64,000 bases of DNA, taken from an uncultured Clostridia bacterium. GTDB taxonomy: Bacteria; Bacillota; Clostridia; Lachnospirales; CAG-274. A model generated the notes under the pieces. It ran no database searches. It saw nothing but the letters and a program-made list of their open reading frames with translations, and was not told where the DNA came from. Below, piece by piece: positions 25,834 to 35,846 of this stretch. The translations under genes were made by a program, and so were the position numbers. Position 1 is the first letter of the stretch; each line of letters begins with the position of its first letter. The stretch lies in NCBI GenBank assembly GCA_947630475.1, contig CANRHR010000005.1:62001-126000 (forward strand). The letters run 5' to 3'.

Positions 25834-27939
25834 TTATACCTTAAACATTTTTATATTTTCGTTAAATACGGCAATCTGGCTGGCAAGCTCTTCACTTGTT
25901 GCTGCTGTTCCCTCTGAAGTGGAGCTTATGTTATCTACAACCATACTTATTTTGTTTGTTTCAACCTTCATTTTTTCGGAAAGATCTTTTTGACCTGCAC
26001 TTATATCAAGAACATTGTTTATAGAAAAATCTATCTCCGATGTTTGCTTTAAAATTGCCGTAAGAAGCGCTGTTGTATCGTTAACGGCATTTACGCCTTC
26101 TTCAACCCTAAGTATTGTTTCCGAAATAAGCTCTCCGGCGTTTTGGGCTGATTCCTGCGTTTTGCTTGCAAGGTTTCTTACTTCGTTTGCAACAACGGCA
26201 AAGCCCTTGCCATGCTGACCAGCTCTTGCCGCCTCTATAGAAGCGTTAAGAGAAAGTATATTTGTTTGGAAAGCAATATCATCTATAACGGCATTAATAT
26301 TATCAATAGCTTCACTTGATGTAGCTATATTTGTAATGGCTGTATTAAGACGCTTAAGCATTTCGTTGCCGTTTTTGATATGCTCGCTTACGGCATTGCT
26401 GTATTCCTTGGCGGAAATAGCTGCATTATAGTTTTCGCTTGCCTTATTACTTACGCTTTCTGAAAGGCTTACAAGCGTCCTTACTGCGTTGGATTGCTCG
26501 TTTGCGCCGGCTGCAAGACCGGTGCTTGAATCAGCCATACTTCTTGAGCCGATTTCGATTTGTTCTGACGCCGAAACCATATTTCCAACAAGATTTCTTA
26601 AATTAAGCGTCATTATCTTTATGCTTTCTTCAATTTCACTGAAATCACCTTTGTAGGTTATAGAGTTTTTAGCTGTTAAATCGTGGTTTGCCAATGATTT
26701 TAATACGCTGCTTATATCAGCTATATAAATATCGAGAGTTTCGGCAACGGAATTTATTGTATCGATAATATCTTTATAAATACCGTCGAATTTTTTATCG
26801 GAATGATATTTTAAATCTGCATCGGCAAGCTTTTTAAGCGATTCTATTGTTGATGAAATAGGCTCATATACAGCGGCGGCAAGGTTATTAAGGCCTTCAA
26901 CAAGCACAAGCCAATCGCCTTTTCTGCCCTCTGTGGAAAGACGGATATCAAGTTTGCCCATTTTAATGGCTTCACTTAAATAGCTTATGTCGGAAACAAC
27001 ATCTTTGAAGCCGTTACGGCAACTGTTGAGCTTATCGGTAATAATTTTATGCTCACCATGAAATTCTTTTATTTTATAATCGAAATTTCCGTTTGAGTAA
27101 TTGTCTACACAGGTAAGAATTTCTTTAATATTATCCGTAGTGTTGTCTAAAAGAGAGTTTATTTTTTCGGCAACGCTTAAGAAATCGCCCTTTAAGCCTG
27201 TTTTTTCGAGATCGATTTTTTTATTGTTGCCTTCTGCATATGCTATACATACTCCGTCAACATTATTTATAATTTCAAAAATAGAGCTTCTTAAGGTTTC
27301 AAATGCTTTGTTCAGCTCGTTAATCTCATAAAATTTTGATTTTGGGATATTAAGATTGCTGAGCTGTCCCATACCGATTTGCTTTGCACAATCTGAGATT
27401 CTTCGTATAGGATCGCTGATTTTTTTGGGTATAATTACGCACAGCACAGCTACTATTGCAATTAATATAACTGCCGCAGCCGCAATAACTGTAACTATTA
27501 TATTCATTCTTGTGTTGGCGTTTTTTGACGCCTCTTCAACGGATGCATCAACAATATCGCCCATATCCTGAACGGTTGCGTTTATCGAGGTCATATCCAA
27601 GCCTGAGCTTCTAAATTCCTCAAGAAGGTTTTCCATAAGCACAACATCTTCAATGGTCTGACCTTCAACTTTGTATGTATTTACGTAATCTCTTATCTGC
27701 ATTATAAGAGAAAGCTGTTCAAAGCTGATGTCATAGCCTAAGAGCTGACGATATTTCATACCGGTTGATGTTTTTTCTATACTGTTTTTTGCAATATATT
27801 TGCCGGTGGTTTCCTGCAAAAGCTCTTTATATTCGGATTTTGTATGAATTGCGCCCAAAAGAGCAACTACAATAAGCAGGACAAGGAAAAGTGAAACCGC
27901 AGCCATAAACGAAGAAATAACAAATCTTATTTTTTGCAT
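25834..27939 (-). CDS. Methyl-accepting chemotaxis protein
   Basis: A 701-residue transmembrane chemoreceptor. The first membrane helix (about residues 8-30), a small ~110-residue extracellular helical domain and the second helix (about 147-172) are followed by HAMP. A long stretch with HAMP-like repeats (residues ~230-440) precedes the signalling domain. The tip motif is DIAFQTNILSLNASIEAARAG followed by GKGFAVVANEVRNLA, which contacts CheA/CheW. The extracellular domain is too small to be a large Cache sensor. The gene begins 3 bases after a solute-binding lipoprotein gene, so ligand may be presented by that lipoprotein. AAGGGGGAAT precedes the start. Confidence 0.93.
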   Translation of the reverse strand: MQKIRFVISSFMAAVSLFLVLLIVVALLGAIHTKSEYKELLQETTGKYIAKNSIEKTSTGMKYRQLLGYDISFEQLSLIMQIRDYVNTYKVEGQTIEDVVLMENLLEEFRSSGLDMTSINATVQDMGDIVDASVEEASKNANTRMNIIVTVIAAAAVILIAIVAVLCVIIPKKISDPIRRISDCAKQIGMGQLSNLNIPKSKFYEINELNKAFETLRSSIFEIINNVDGVCIAYAEGNNKKIDLEKTGLKGDFLSVAEKINSLLDNTTDNIKEILTCVDNYSNGNFDYKIKEFHGEHKIITDKLNSCRNGFKDVVSDISYLSEAIKMGKLDIRLSTEGRKGDWLVLVEGLNNLAAAVYEPISSTIESLKKLADADLKYHSDKKFDGIYKDIIDTINSVAETLDIYIADISSVLKSLANHDLTAKNSITYKGDFSEIEESIKIMTLNLRNLVGNMVSASEQIEIGSRSMADSSTGLAAGANEQSNAVRTLVSLSESVSNKASENYNAAISAKEYSNAVSEHIKNGNEMLKRLNTAITNIATSSEAIDNINAVIDDIAFQTNILSLNASIEAARAGQHGKGFAVVANEVRNLASKTQESAQNAGELISETILRVEEGVNAVNDTTALLTAILKQTSEIDFSINNVLDISAGQKDLSEKMKVETNKISMVVDNISSTSEGTAATSEELASQIAVFNENIKMFKV

Positions 27940-27942
27940 AGA

Positions 27943-29409
27943 TTATTCCCCCTTTGATTGAGAACTGTTTTCAGCATCTTCGGGAAGCATAGTTTCATTA
28001 AGATCATTAAGAGCACGTTGAACCATCTTAGAGGCTCTTTTTTCGTAGTCCTTAAAGCCTTCGTCAACTGTCATTTCCCCTGTGACTATGCTTTCTATGG
28101 TTTCCTTTCGGATAACGTTTAATTCGGGAAGAAGACTTCCTGATTCTTTTGATATTGCGGGAAGCTGCTCCATTACCGAATTTTCGTCAAAAAGCTTTGT
28201 GCTGCTTTTTATTCTTTCGTTAATATCGATGGGAAGCGGATTAAGAGCCATGCTAAGCTCGGGAGTATAATAAGCTCCAACTAAGATAGGCTCATACACT
28301 CCGTTTTTAATCTCATAATTTTTGCCTTCTATTCCTAAACTGAACAGAATTTCACCGTCTGATGCATCATGAGAATATTCAAGAAAATATTTGAAAACTC
28401 CCTCGGGATTTTTGCAGGTTTTTGGAATAGCCAGCGCAACGGGAGGTCTTTCTATGTATTTTATTTCGGATATAGGCGCAATAGGCTCCACAACGGCGCT
28501 TTCACCTTGGTTTTTGGTAAGGTTGATATGAAGATTGTTTGCCCAGTTTCCTGCCCAATAATTGAAAACGGCAACTTTGCCGTTGAAAAATTTATCTCGG
28601 CAGTCTGAGGTTCTGTTTTTAATTATATCCGGATCGAAAAGACCGTCTTCATATGCATTTCTCATTCTTTCGACAGCCTCTTTCATAGCAGGCTCGCTCA
28701 TTCCGTCGATATATTTTCCGTCCTTATAATAAATATCAGGCAGGGCATCCTGATAAAATTCGGGGAGGTAGGTTCTGTATGGAGATTCCGTTCCGATTAA
28801 GCCGGCTGCCGTTATAGGAATGATATCATCACCCAAATTTTTAAATTTTTTAAGCATATTATAGTATTCATCAAAATTTTTGGGATCTGATATATTAAGC
28901 TGTTTCATCCAATCCTTTCTTACATAGGTTATCGTACCGTTGCCCTTTGAAAGAGGAAAGCCGTATAGACGGTTGTTGATTTTAAGCGCATCAACATAAT
29001 AATTATCTATTTTGTTTTTTACATCGGACTGCTCAAAAATATCCGTCATATCCCAAAGCAGATCATACATCGCCGCAGAGGGATAGTAAACGCTTCCAAG
29101 CTCTATAACATCGGTTTTGTCATCTGCGGCAAGAGCAACATTTACAAATTCGTAATAGTTGTTGTCGGAAACTTGGTTTACTATAAGCTCGATTCCCGTA
29201 TCCTCCTTAAATTTTTTTGTTATGGCAGCCTCGGATTCGCCGGTTTCATCCTTGACGAAGGTATGAGTCATTATAGTGATGCTTTCGGGCTTAGTTATAT
29301 CCGCATAAGCAACGCTGCTTTTATCTGCGGAGGCTTTGCTGCCGGAACAAGAAGTAAGCAATATAGCAGAAAACAAAAGAAAAGAAAACTTTGCAATATT
29401 TCTTTTCAT
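27943..29409 (-). CDS. Extracellular solute-binding lipoprotein (sugar type), paired with the chemoreceptor
   Basis: A 488-residue family 1 (MalE-like) solute-binding protein. The lipobox LLTSCSGS places the lipidated Cys at about residue 22. The remainder has the two-lobe binding-protein features (DVIELGSVYYPSAAMYDLLWD, PLSKGNGTITYVRKDWMKQL). ATG 29409 follows AGGGAGGGACC; an in-frame upstream start would lack a site. No permease or ATPase genes adjoin it. Instead the chemoreceptor follows after 3 bases, so a sensing role (as MglB serves Trg in E. coli) is as likely as uptake. The ligand is not predictable. Confidence 0.85.
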   Translation of the reverse strand: MKRNIAKFSFLLFSAILLTSCSGSKASADKSSVAYADITKPESITIMTHTFVKDETGESEAAITKKFKEDTGIELIVNQVSDNNYYEFVNVALAADDKTDVIELGSVYYPSAAMYDLLWDMTDIFEQSDVKNKIDNYYVDALKINNRLYGFPLSKGNGTITYVRKDWMKQLNISDPKNFDEYYNMLKKFKNLGDDIIPITAAGLIGTESPYRTYLPEFYQDALPDIYYKDGKYIDGMSEPAMKEAVERMRNAYEDGLFDPDIIKNRTSDCRDKFFNGKVAVFNYWAGNWANNLHINLTKNQGESAVVEPIAPISEIKYIERPPVALAIPKTCKNPEGVFKYFLEYSHDASDGEILFSLGIEGKNYEIKNGVYEPILVGAYYTPELSMALNPLPIDINERIKSSTKLFDENSVMEQLPAISKESGSLLPELNVIRKETIESIVTGEMTVDEGFKDYEKRASKMVQRALNDLNETMLPEDAENSSQSKGE

Positions 29410-29625
29410 ATAGGTCCCTCCCTTAAAGGCTTGATTATTATAAAAAAATTGCCTACCCAATTAATTAGGTGATATTAAATTAATTATAAAATATTTTTAC
29501 ATCAATTTCAACAAAAATAAATAAAAAATCGCAGAAGTCAGAAAATTTACAACAAAGATTACTTTAAGAAATGTACTTTATTATAAAATTTGTCAAAAAT
29601 TTATTAAAAGCTTTGAATAATATAC

Positions 29626-29654
29626 TGGAAATTGAACAAAAAATAGGTTATAAT
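29626..29654 (+). promoter_or_regulatory. Candidate sigma-A promoter for glgB
   Basis: TGGAAA and TATAAT separated by 17 bases, 110 bases upstream of the glgB start. The -10 is perfect and the -35 weak (4 of 6). The 300-bp gap between the divergent solute-binding gene and glgB holds nothing else I can support. Confidence 0.45.
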
Positions 29655-29763
29655 AAATTTTAAAGGAAGCTGATGCTTTTTCTGCATCAATTCTGTTTTG
29701 TAAAATACCAAAACCAATTCTGAATAAATTCAGGCTTAAATGCAAAAGAAAGGAAGTGTATAT

Positions 29764-31977
29764 ATGATTTCAACAATAAACTTGGCTGATATGCAGTTAA
29801 TCATCAATGCTCAGCACGGAGATCCTCACACTGTTTTAGGTATGCACGAAATAGAAAAGGACGGTAAGGCTGTATTAGCTGTAAGGGCTTTTGTTCCGCA
29901 GGCGAAGGAAATGTCGGTATACGATCCTAAAGATCCCGATAAAAAATATAAAATGAATCTTATTCATACAGATGGATTTTTTGAGGGTATAATAACCGAC
30001 AGAAGCAAATGGTTCAGATATATGTTTGATATAACATCATATGATGACAACAATTGGCAGTGCTACGATGCATACTCATTTGCGCCTGTTATCGGAGAGC
30101 TTGATATTCTTTTGTTTGCCCAAGGAAATCACTACAAAATTTACGAAAAGCTTGGCGCTCATTTGATGACAATAGACGGAGTTGACGGCGCTGTATTTTC
30201 CGTTTGGGCGCCCAATGCAAGGAGAGTAAGCGTAATAGGTGACTTTAACAGTTGGGACGGACGCAGACATTCTATGAGGCTTATCAAAAACTCCGGCATA
30301 TGGGAAATTTTTATTCCGGGCATATGCTTAAAGGATAAATATAAATTTGAAATAAAAACCGCAAACGGAGATCTTATTCAAAAATCCGATCCATACGGAA
30401 ACTTTGCGGAGCTTAGGCCAAGCACAACTTCACTTGTTTTTGATTTGAATCAATACAAGTGGAATGATGCTCAGTGGTATGAAGATCTTAAAAAGACAGA
30501 TAAGCTTAACCGCCCTATAAATATTTATGAAGTGCATTTGGGCGGCTGGGATCGCAATGCCGAAGACGGAAACCGCTTCTATAGCTATGTAGAGCTTGCC
30601 GAAAAGCTTGTGAATTATGTTGTTGAGATGGGTTATACCCATATAGAGCTTATGCCTATAGAGGAGCATCCTTTTGATGGCTCATGGGGTTATCAGGTTA
30701 CCGGATATTATGCACCTACAAGCCGTTATGGCAGCCCTGATGAATTTATGTATTTTGTTGATAAATGCCACCAAAACGGAATAGGCGTTATTTTAGACTG
30801 GGTGCCGGCTCATTTCCCAAAAGATGCGCATGGTCTTGCCCGTTTTGACGGAACAGCTCTTTATGAGCATCAAAACCCTATGCAGGGCGAACATCCCGAA
30901 TGGGGCACATTGATTTTTAACTACGGAAGAAATGAAGTTAAAAACTTCCTTATCGGCAATGCTCTTTTCTGGGTTGAAAAATTCCATATAGACGGACTCA
31001 GAGTAGATGCGGTAGCATCAATGCTCTATCTCAACTATGCTAAAAGCGACGGTCAGTGGATACCTAACAAATACGGCGGAAGCGAAAATATTGAAGCCGT
31101 AGAATTTATAAAGCATATGAATTCCATTATGGCAAAAGAACACCCCGAAGTTTATATGATAGCGGAGGAATCCACCTCATGGGAGGGCGTTTCAAGACCT
31201 GCCGATTATGACGGCCTTGGCTTCAGCCTTAAATGGAATATGGGCTGGATGAATGACTTCTTGGAATATGTGGCTAAGGATTGTATTTACAGAAAATATC
31301 ATCACAATAACCTTACCTTTGGTTTGGTTTATGCATATACTGAGAATTTTGTTTTGGTTTTATCTCATGATGAAGTTGTTCATGGCAAAAAATCTATGCT
31401 TGATAAAATGCCCGGAGATTTATGGCAGAAATTTGCCAACTTAAGGGTTGCATACGGCTTTATGTTTGGTCATCCCGGAAAGAAGCTTCTGTTTATGGGC
31501 GGAGAATTCGGCCAGTTTATAGAGTTTGATGAGAAGCGTCCTTTGGATTGGTTCCTTTTGGAATATGATCATCATAAGACTATGCAGAAATATTGCAGGG
31601 ATCTTAATCACCTTTACAGAAACGAGAATGCGCTTTGGAAATTTGATTTCAGCGGAGAGGGCTTTGAGTGGATTGATGCCGATGACAATGAAAAAAGTAT
31701 ATTCTCATTCATAAGAAAGGGCGAAAGAAAAGAAGATACTCTTGTAATCATCTGTAACTTTACGCCAAATACTTATACCGATTTTAAGCTTGGCATGCCT
31801 TTTGAAGGAGAATTTAGAGAAATTTTCAACAGTGACCAATTAATGTATGGCGGAAGCGGCGTTATAAACGACTGTGTTTTCAGGACAGAAAAATCCGAAT
31901 GTAACGGAAGAGAAAACAGCATAAGAATGCGTATTCCTCCATTGGGAATCTCTATTCTTAAGCCAAATTGGGAATAA
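29764..31977 (+). CDS. glgB: 1,4-alpha-glucan branching enzyme
   Basis: Introduces alpha-1,6 branches into glycogen. The 737 residues hold two N-terminal CBM48-like domains (AVFSVWAPNARRVSVIGDFN in the second), then the GH13 barrel. The nucleophile Asp lies in DGLRVDAVASMLY and the acid/base Glu in MIAEESTSW, with LSHDEVVHGK marking the transition-state stabiliser; a C-terminal beta domain closes the protein. The full two-module N-terminus resembles E. coli-type GlgB. The start is ATG 29764 behind AAAGGAAG; the longer frame starting with a leucine codon lacks a site. No glgC/A/P genes are present, so it is encoded apart from the rest of the pathway. Confidence 0.95.
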   Translation: MISTINLADMQLIINAQHGDPHTVLGMHEIEKDGKAVLAVRAFVPQAKEMSVYDPKDPDKKYKMNLIHTDGFFEGIITDRSKWFRYMFDITSYDDNNWQCYDAYSFAPVIGELDILLFAQGNHYKIYEKLGAHLMTIDGVDGAVFSVWAPNARRVSVIGDFNSWDGRRHSMRLIKNSGIWEIFIPGICLKDKYKFEIKTANGDLIQKSDPYGNFAELRPSTTSLVFDLNQYKWNDAQWYEDLKKTDKLNRPINIYEVHLGGWDRNAEDGNRFYSYVELAEKLVNYVVEMGYTHIELMPIEEHPFDGSWGYQVTGYYAPTSRYGSPDEFMYFVDKCHQNGIGVILDWVPAHFPKDAHGLARFDGTALYEHQNPMQGEHPEWGTLIFNYGRNEVKNFLIGNALFWVEKFHIDGLRVDAVASMLYLNYAKSDGQWIPNKYGGSENIEAVEFIKHMNSIMAKEHPEVYMIAEESTSWEGVSRPADYDGLGFSLKWNMGWMNDFLEYVAKDCIYRKYHHNNLTFGLVYAYTENFVLVLSHDEVVHGKKSMLDKMPGDLWQKFANLRVAYGFMFGHPGKKLLFMGGEFGQFIEFDEKRPLDWFLLEYDHHKTMQKYCRDLNHLYRNENALWKFDFSGEGFEWIDADDNEKSIFSFIRKGERKEDTLVIICNFTPNTYTDFKLGMPFEGEFREIFNSDQLMYGGSGVINDCVFRTEKSECNGRENSIRMRIPPLGISILKPNWE

Positions 31978-31990
31978 AAAATATTGAAAT

Positions 31991-32019
31991 TCAAAGGCGA
32001 GCTTATTGTAAGCTCGCCT
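31991..32019 (+). terminator. glgB terminator hairpin (left duplicate)
   Basis: AGGCGAGCTTA-TTG-TAAGCTCGCCT hairpin 14 bases after glgB. The same 29 bases recur at 32203-32231. Confidence 0.8.
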
Positions 32020-32202
32020 CAGACTGTCAATAAACCCTATTTTAACGAAGTAACTTAAAGCGTCGCAGACTTTTAATCCGCAGCAGGAATTCATTTCCTG
32101 CGAGGAAAAAGGTGAGTTTCAAGGGATTTTTAATCCCGATGGAACGAACCTTTTATACCTCTGTTTCCCTTCGAAAAAGTCCTAAGTGGACTTTTTCGAC
32201 AC
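32020..32202 (+). mobile_element. Family 1 structured element, copy C (full length, 183 bp)
   Basis: Begins CAGACTGTCAATAAACCC and ends ACTTTTTCGACAC. It has paired arms GCAGGAA/TTCCTGC, AAAAGG/CCTTTT, GGGATT/AATCCC and CGAAAAAGTCC/GGACTTTTTCG. The arm sequences differ from copies B and E while pairing is kept. Both sides carry the identical 29-bp glgB terminator hairpin. No ORF. Confidence 0.82.
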
Positions 32203-32231
32203 TCAAAGGCGAGCTTATTGTAAGCTCGCCT
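32203..32231 (-). terminator. Duplicated terminator hairpin (right flank of copy C)
   Basis: Perfect 29-base copy of 31991-32019. Being palindromic, it can now also terminate the leftward DUF378 gene, which ends 17 bases away. Confidence 0.75.
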
Positions 32232-32247
32232 AATTGAAATTATTTTT

Positions 32248-32481
32248 TTACTGATTATTTGATTTTCCAATCTGCATATCTTCAGAAATTCTTCCGTAAA
32301 GTGTAAGAGCATAAAGACCTGTAAGGCCGACTATTGCAAATATAATTCTGCTTATCCATGAATCAATGCCGCCAAAAACGGCTGAAATCAAGTCAAATTT
32401 AAAAAATCCTATAAGTCCCCAGTTGACCGCACCTATTATAATTAATGTAAGTGCTGTCCAGTCAAAAGGTTTTGTTCGCAT
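32248..32481 (-). CDS. DUF378 small membrane protein
   Basis: A 77-residue protein with two membrane helices. The first carries TALTLIIIGAVNWGLIGFF, whose GAVNWGLIG signature defines DUF378; the second is IIFAIVGLTGLYALTLY. Function is unknown across the family. The ATG at 32481 is chosen because AGGAGG sits 7 bases upstream; the longer frame has no site. It is monocistronic, between copy C and the M16 protease gene. Confidence 0.85.
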   Translation of the reverse strand: MRTKPFDWTALTLIIIGAVNWGLIGFFKFDLISAVFGGIDSWISRIIFAIVGLTGLYALTLYGRISEDMQIGKSNNQ

Positions 32482-32680
32482 AATAATAAACCTCCTATAA
32501 TAATTAATATTAATAGCCTTTGCTATTAATTCTATTATGCCGCAATTCATTTGTTTTATAACAAAGTATTGCTTCCAAAATTTAACCCGATTTATTAATT
32601 GATAGTTTGTTAGGAGGCGAATATTTATCTGCCTAAAAAATTTTAAATTTTTTAAAAAATATTATAATACTGCAATAATT

Positions 32681-33919
32681 TTAAAAGCTTAAGCTTTCCG
32701 TATTTTTGCCGACTATACAAATGCTCATATCATCTAAATTAAACACTCTCTCTATAAGCTCATTTACCATAGCTTCATCAACCTTATCCACTTTTTCAAG
32801 AAGCTCTTCGGGCGTTGAAGCCTTATTCATAAGAAGCATAGAACGACCTATAGCTGACATTCTGTTTGATGTGCTTTCAAGGCTTAGCATATAGTTGCTT
32901 TTTATCTGCTCCTTTGTGGCGGAGATAGTATCGCTTTTTATTTTTGTATTTTTTAGTTTTTTTATTTCATCTATAATAAGAGAATAAACTTGAAAAAGCT
33001 GGCTGCTGCTCATGGCGGCATATATATTAAAAAGCCCCGTATCGCTGAATGCCGAATTAAAGGAATAAACAGTGTAGGCAAGTCCGTTTTCTTCTCTTAT
33101 TCTCTGAAAAAGCCTTGAACTCATTCCTCCGCCCAAAACAGTATTGAGTACTGCCATGGCATAGCTCAGCTTGTCATTTAGTTTTATGCCATTAAAGGCT
33201 ACTGTAAGATGAATCTGTTCTATATCTTTTTCCGCCTTTATAAATGATTTTTTATACTCGGGTTTTACGTTTTTGATGATTTTTTTCTTTCTTTTAAAGC
33301 TTTCGAATTTTTTGTAAATATTTTCTTTTACGGATTCTTCATCGAAGTTTCCCGCAATGGCAATTATTGTATTGTCACTGCAATAATTTTCGTTAAAGTA
33401 ATTTTTTATTAACTTTTTGTTAAAGTTTTTAATATTTTTGGCATTTCCTATTATAGGAAGCCCTAAAGGATTGCCTTTCCATACGTGATACTGCATTTTA
33501 TCAAATGCAATATCATCCGGTGTATCTTCATACATATTTATTTCTTCCAAAATTATATTTGATTCTTTTTTTATATCGTCTTCATCAAATTTTGAATTGA
33601 AAAACATATCGCTTAACATATCAAATGCATTATCAAAATGGATATCCAAAACTCTTGCATAATAGCAGGTATATTCCTTTGTTGTGAATGCATTAAGCTG
33701 TCCTCCTATGGAATCCATCTGCCAAGCTATGTCCTGAGCCGTCCTTTTTTGAGTACCCCTAAAGAGCATATGTTCAATAAAATGAGATATACCGTTATTA
33801 TCGGCATCTTCATTTCTTGAACCGTTTTTGACAAATATGCCGAAAGCAGCGCTTCTTACATATTCCATTTTTTCTGTTATAACTGTAACGCCGTTATCTA
33901 AGCAATATTTTTCAAGCAT
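32681..33919 (-). CDS. M16-family zinc peptidase (YmxG/processing-peptidase-like)
   Basis: A 412-residue pitrilysin-family protein. The inverted zinc motif HFIEH (His46, Glu49 as base, His50) is followed about 70 residues later by ESNIILEEINMYEDTPDD with the third ligand Glu. The C-terminal half has GGGMSSRLFQRIREENGLAY, the substrate-binding element shared with mitochondrial processing peptidase. Single-domain M16B enzymes of this type (YmxG/MlpA) are widespread in Firmicutes; the substrate is unknown. The start is ATG 33919 after GGAGAAA; the alternative TTG six codons upstream overlaps that site. Confidence 0.9.
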   Translation of the reverse strand: MLEKYCLDNGVTVITEKMEYVRSAAFGIFVKNGSRNEDADNNGISHFIEHMLFRGTQKRTAQDIAWQMDSIGGQLNAFTTKEYTCYYARVLDIHFDNAFDMLSDMFFNSKFDEDDIKKESNIILEEINMYEDTPDDIAFDKMQYHVWKGNPLGLPIIGNAKNIKNFNKKLIKNYFNENYCSDNTIIAIAGNFDEESVKENIYKKFESFKRKKKIIKNVKPEYKKSFIKAEKDIEQIHLTVAFNGIKLNDKLSYAMAVLNTVLGGGMSSRLFQRIREENGLAYTVYSFNSAFSDTGLFNIYAAMSSSQLFQVYSLIIDEIKKLKNTKIKSDTISATKEQIKSNYMLSLESTSNRMSAIGRSMLLMNKASTPEELLEKVDKVDEAMVNELIERVFNLDDMSICIVGKNTESLSF

Positions 33920-34006
33920 ATATTTTCTCCGTTTCAATTTATTTATAAATTTATCATTTATATATCTGTATTATTATACCCTATTTGGCCATAATAATCT
34001 ATGTTT

Positions 34007-34660
34007 TTATGCAAGAATATATCTGAACATAAAGACAATATGAAAAAAGCTTCCTCCCATAACAAACAAATGGAAAAGCTCGTGAAAGCCGAACCATTTA
34101 AAATCAATATGAGGTCTTTTGGTGGCATAAATAACAGCGCCGACAGTATATACAATCCCTCCTGCAAGAAGAGTTAAAAAGCCTTTTACAGGAACAGCCT
34201 TAAACAGGGGATGAATTACCAGAGCTGCCATCCAGCCCATCAAAACATAAATTATTGTTGACAGATATCTTGGCGCATCTATCCAGACAGCCTTTAAGAT
34301 AATGCCTGCCACGGCAAAAAACCATATTCCGCAAAGAAGCGACCAGCCCCAAACGCCCCTTAGTGAAACAAGGCAAACCGGAGTGTAGCTTGCCGCTATA
34401 AGCACAAAAATCATCATATGGTCTATTCTTTTTAAAACAGATGAAACTTTATCATTTATATTAACCGCATGATAAATTGTGCTTGCCGCATAAAGCAGTA
34501 CCAGACCGAGTGTAAAAATCGACAATGAAACAACGTGCCAAATTGTAGCCTCTGCCCATGCCCTGTAAATCAGATATCCGCAGGATGGTATTATTAAAAT
34601 TAACGCCGCAAAATGAGTTAAAGCACTAACGGGATCTTTCCAATTTTTTATATTCAGCAT
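34007..34660 (-). CDS. Hemolysin III / PAQR-family membrane protein
   Basis: A 217-residue protein with seven hydrophobic segments. It has the PAQR markers: an early SALTHFAAL, STIYHAV, KRIDHMMIF and the C-terminal FHELFHLFVMGGSFFH with conserved His residues. Bacterial members (YqfA/TrhA) are linked to membrane lipid homeostasis; early reports of haemolysis gave the name. AAGGGGC precedes the ATG. Single gene. Confidence 0.9.
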   Translation of the reverse strand: MLNIKNWKDPVSALTHFAALILIIPSCGYLIYRAWAEATIWHVVSLSIFTLGLVLLYAASTIYHAVNINDKVSSVLKRIDHMMIFVLIAASYTPVCLVSLRGVWGWSLLCGIWFFAVAGIILKAVWIDAPRYLSTIIYVLMGWMAALVIHPLFKAVPVKGFLTLLAGGIVYTVGAVIYATKRPHIDFKWFGFHELFHLFVMGGSFFHIVFMFRYILA

Positions 34661-35016
34661 AAAAACAGCCCCTTTCAGAAAATTTATGTTTTAAAATGCG
34701 ATGTTTAAACAAGATAATATATTAAAAAATATATAAGATATAGTATTAAATACTATGTCTTATGTTTATAATAGCATTTTATTTTATTTTTTTCAATAGC
34801 TTTTATTTTATTTTTTTATTTTTTTTAAAATTTATATATAAAAAATTTTGAGCAGGCTATTAAAAATATTTGTTTTATGCTGTAATAATTATTACGGCTT
34901 ATAACTATTAGGGCAGGGGAGCAAAAAAATAAGTACGAAGTCTGTTTACAGACAACGTACTTTGTTATATTTTATTCATACTTTAACCGTTTAATATTGA
35001 TACAAAAACGCAAAAT
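34661..35016. other. AT-rich intergenic region with one terminator
   Basis: About 356 bases between two leftward genes. Mostly poly-A/T; a hairpin AGTACG..GTCTG-TTTA-CAGAC..CGTACT at 34932-34961 followed by TTATTTTTTT on the minus strand is the likely terminator of the nucleotidyltransferase gene. Nothing else is supported. Confidence 0.65.
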
Positions 35017-35757
35017 TTAATTTTGAGCAAATTTTTCACAAACACTGTAATAAACCTCGGGGGTACCTATATCGTAACATTCCCCATCGATAACATAAGC
35101 AAAAACATCTTTGGTTTTATAAAGCCATTCAACAAAATACCCCGGAGAATCAGGATTATTTCCGTCATCTATATATTTTTTAAACAGCTTAACAGTATCT
35201 TTGGTGTATATATATGTTGCATAAATAGCTGTATTGGATTTTGGAATTTTAGGCTTTTCAACAACAGAAACAACTTTATTGTTTTTATCCAGCTCGGCAA
35301 CTCCCATTTGTTTAAGCAGCTCAGGATTATTGTATTCTTTAACACAAATGCAGTCTTTATTCAGCTTTTTATAATAATTAAAATAATCATTTAGGCTATA
35401 TGTGAAAAAATTATCGCCTGCTATTATCATAACCTCATCATCGATATTTTTGCCATTTATAGTATATAAAATATCGCCTATTGCGCCTTTTCTTGTTTCT
35501 TCTGTCATTGTGCCGTCATCTATTACATAAATAGGCTTTTTATTTAAATTTTTATTTTGCGCCCATTGATTAAAATTATCTGCAAATTTATGGTTTGAAA
35601 CTACAAATATTTCATCTATTTCATCTATTGTATTTATTTGTTCTATTATATAATCGATTATAGGCTTTCCGCCGATAGGCAGGAGAGCTTTTGGCTTATT
35701 CAGCGTTAATGGATGAAGCCTTGTGGCATAACCGGCAACAAGTATGAGTGCTTTCAT
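35017..35757 (-). CDS. Sugar-phosphate nucleotidyltransferase
   Basis: A 246-residue Rossmann-type nucleotidyltransferase of the RmlA/GalU superfamily. The start LILVAGYATRLHPLTLNKPKALLPIGGKPI contains the nucleotide-binding loop (the first Gly of the usual GGxGTR is replaced: VAGYATRL) and the PK(A)LLPIGGKP signature. IIAGDNFFTYSL carries the metal-binding Asp. The short length, without a left-handed helix domain, suits glucose-1-phosphate thymidylyl- or related transferases; the sugar and nucleotide cannot be fixed. It stands alone, not in a capsule operon. Confidence 0.85.
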   Translation of the reverse strand: MKALILVAGYATRLHPLTLNKPKALLPIGGKPIIDYIIEQINTIDEIDEIFVVSNHKFADNFNQWAQNKNLNKKPIYVIDDGTMTEETRKGAIGDILYTINGKNIDDEVMIIAGDNFFTYSLNDYFNYYKKLNKDCICVKEYNNPELLKQMGVAELDKNNKVVSVVEKPKIPKSNTAIYATYIYTKDTVKLFKKYIDDGNNPDSPGYFVEWLYKTKDVFAYVIDGECYDIGTPEVYYSVCEKFAQN

Positions 35758-35846
35758 TTTTTTATCTCCTTTAAAATTATTTTATATTAATTATACAGTA
35801 ATTTTACAAAAAAGTATACAAAAAATTATAATAATACAAAATAATA

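Noticed and set aside
32130..32312. Small minus-strand frame reading through element copy C
   Set aside because: Its sequence is dictated by the element hairpins; no ribosome binding site, and a similar fragment appears by chance at other copies.
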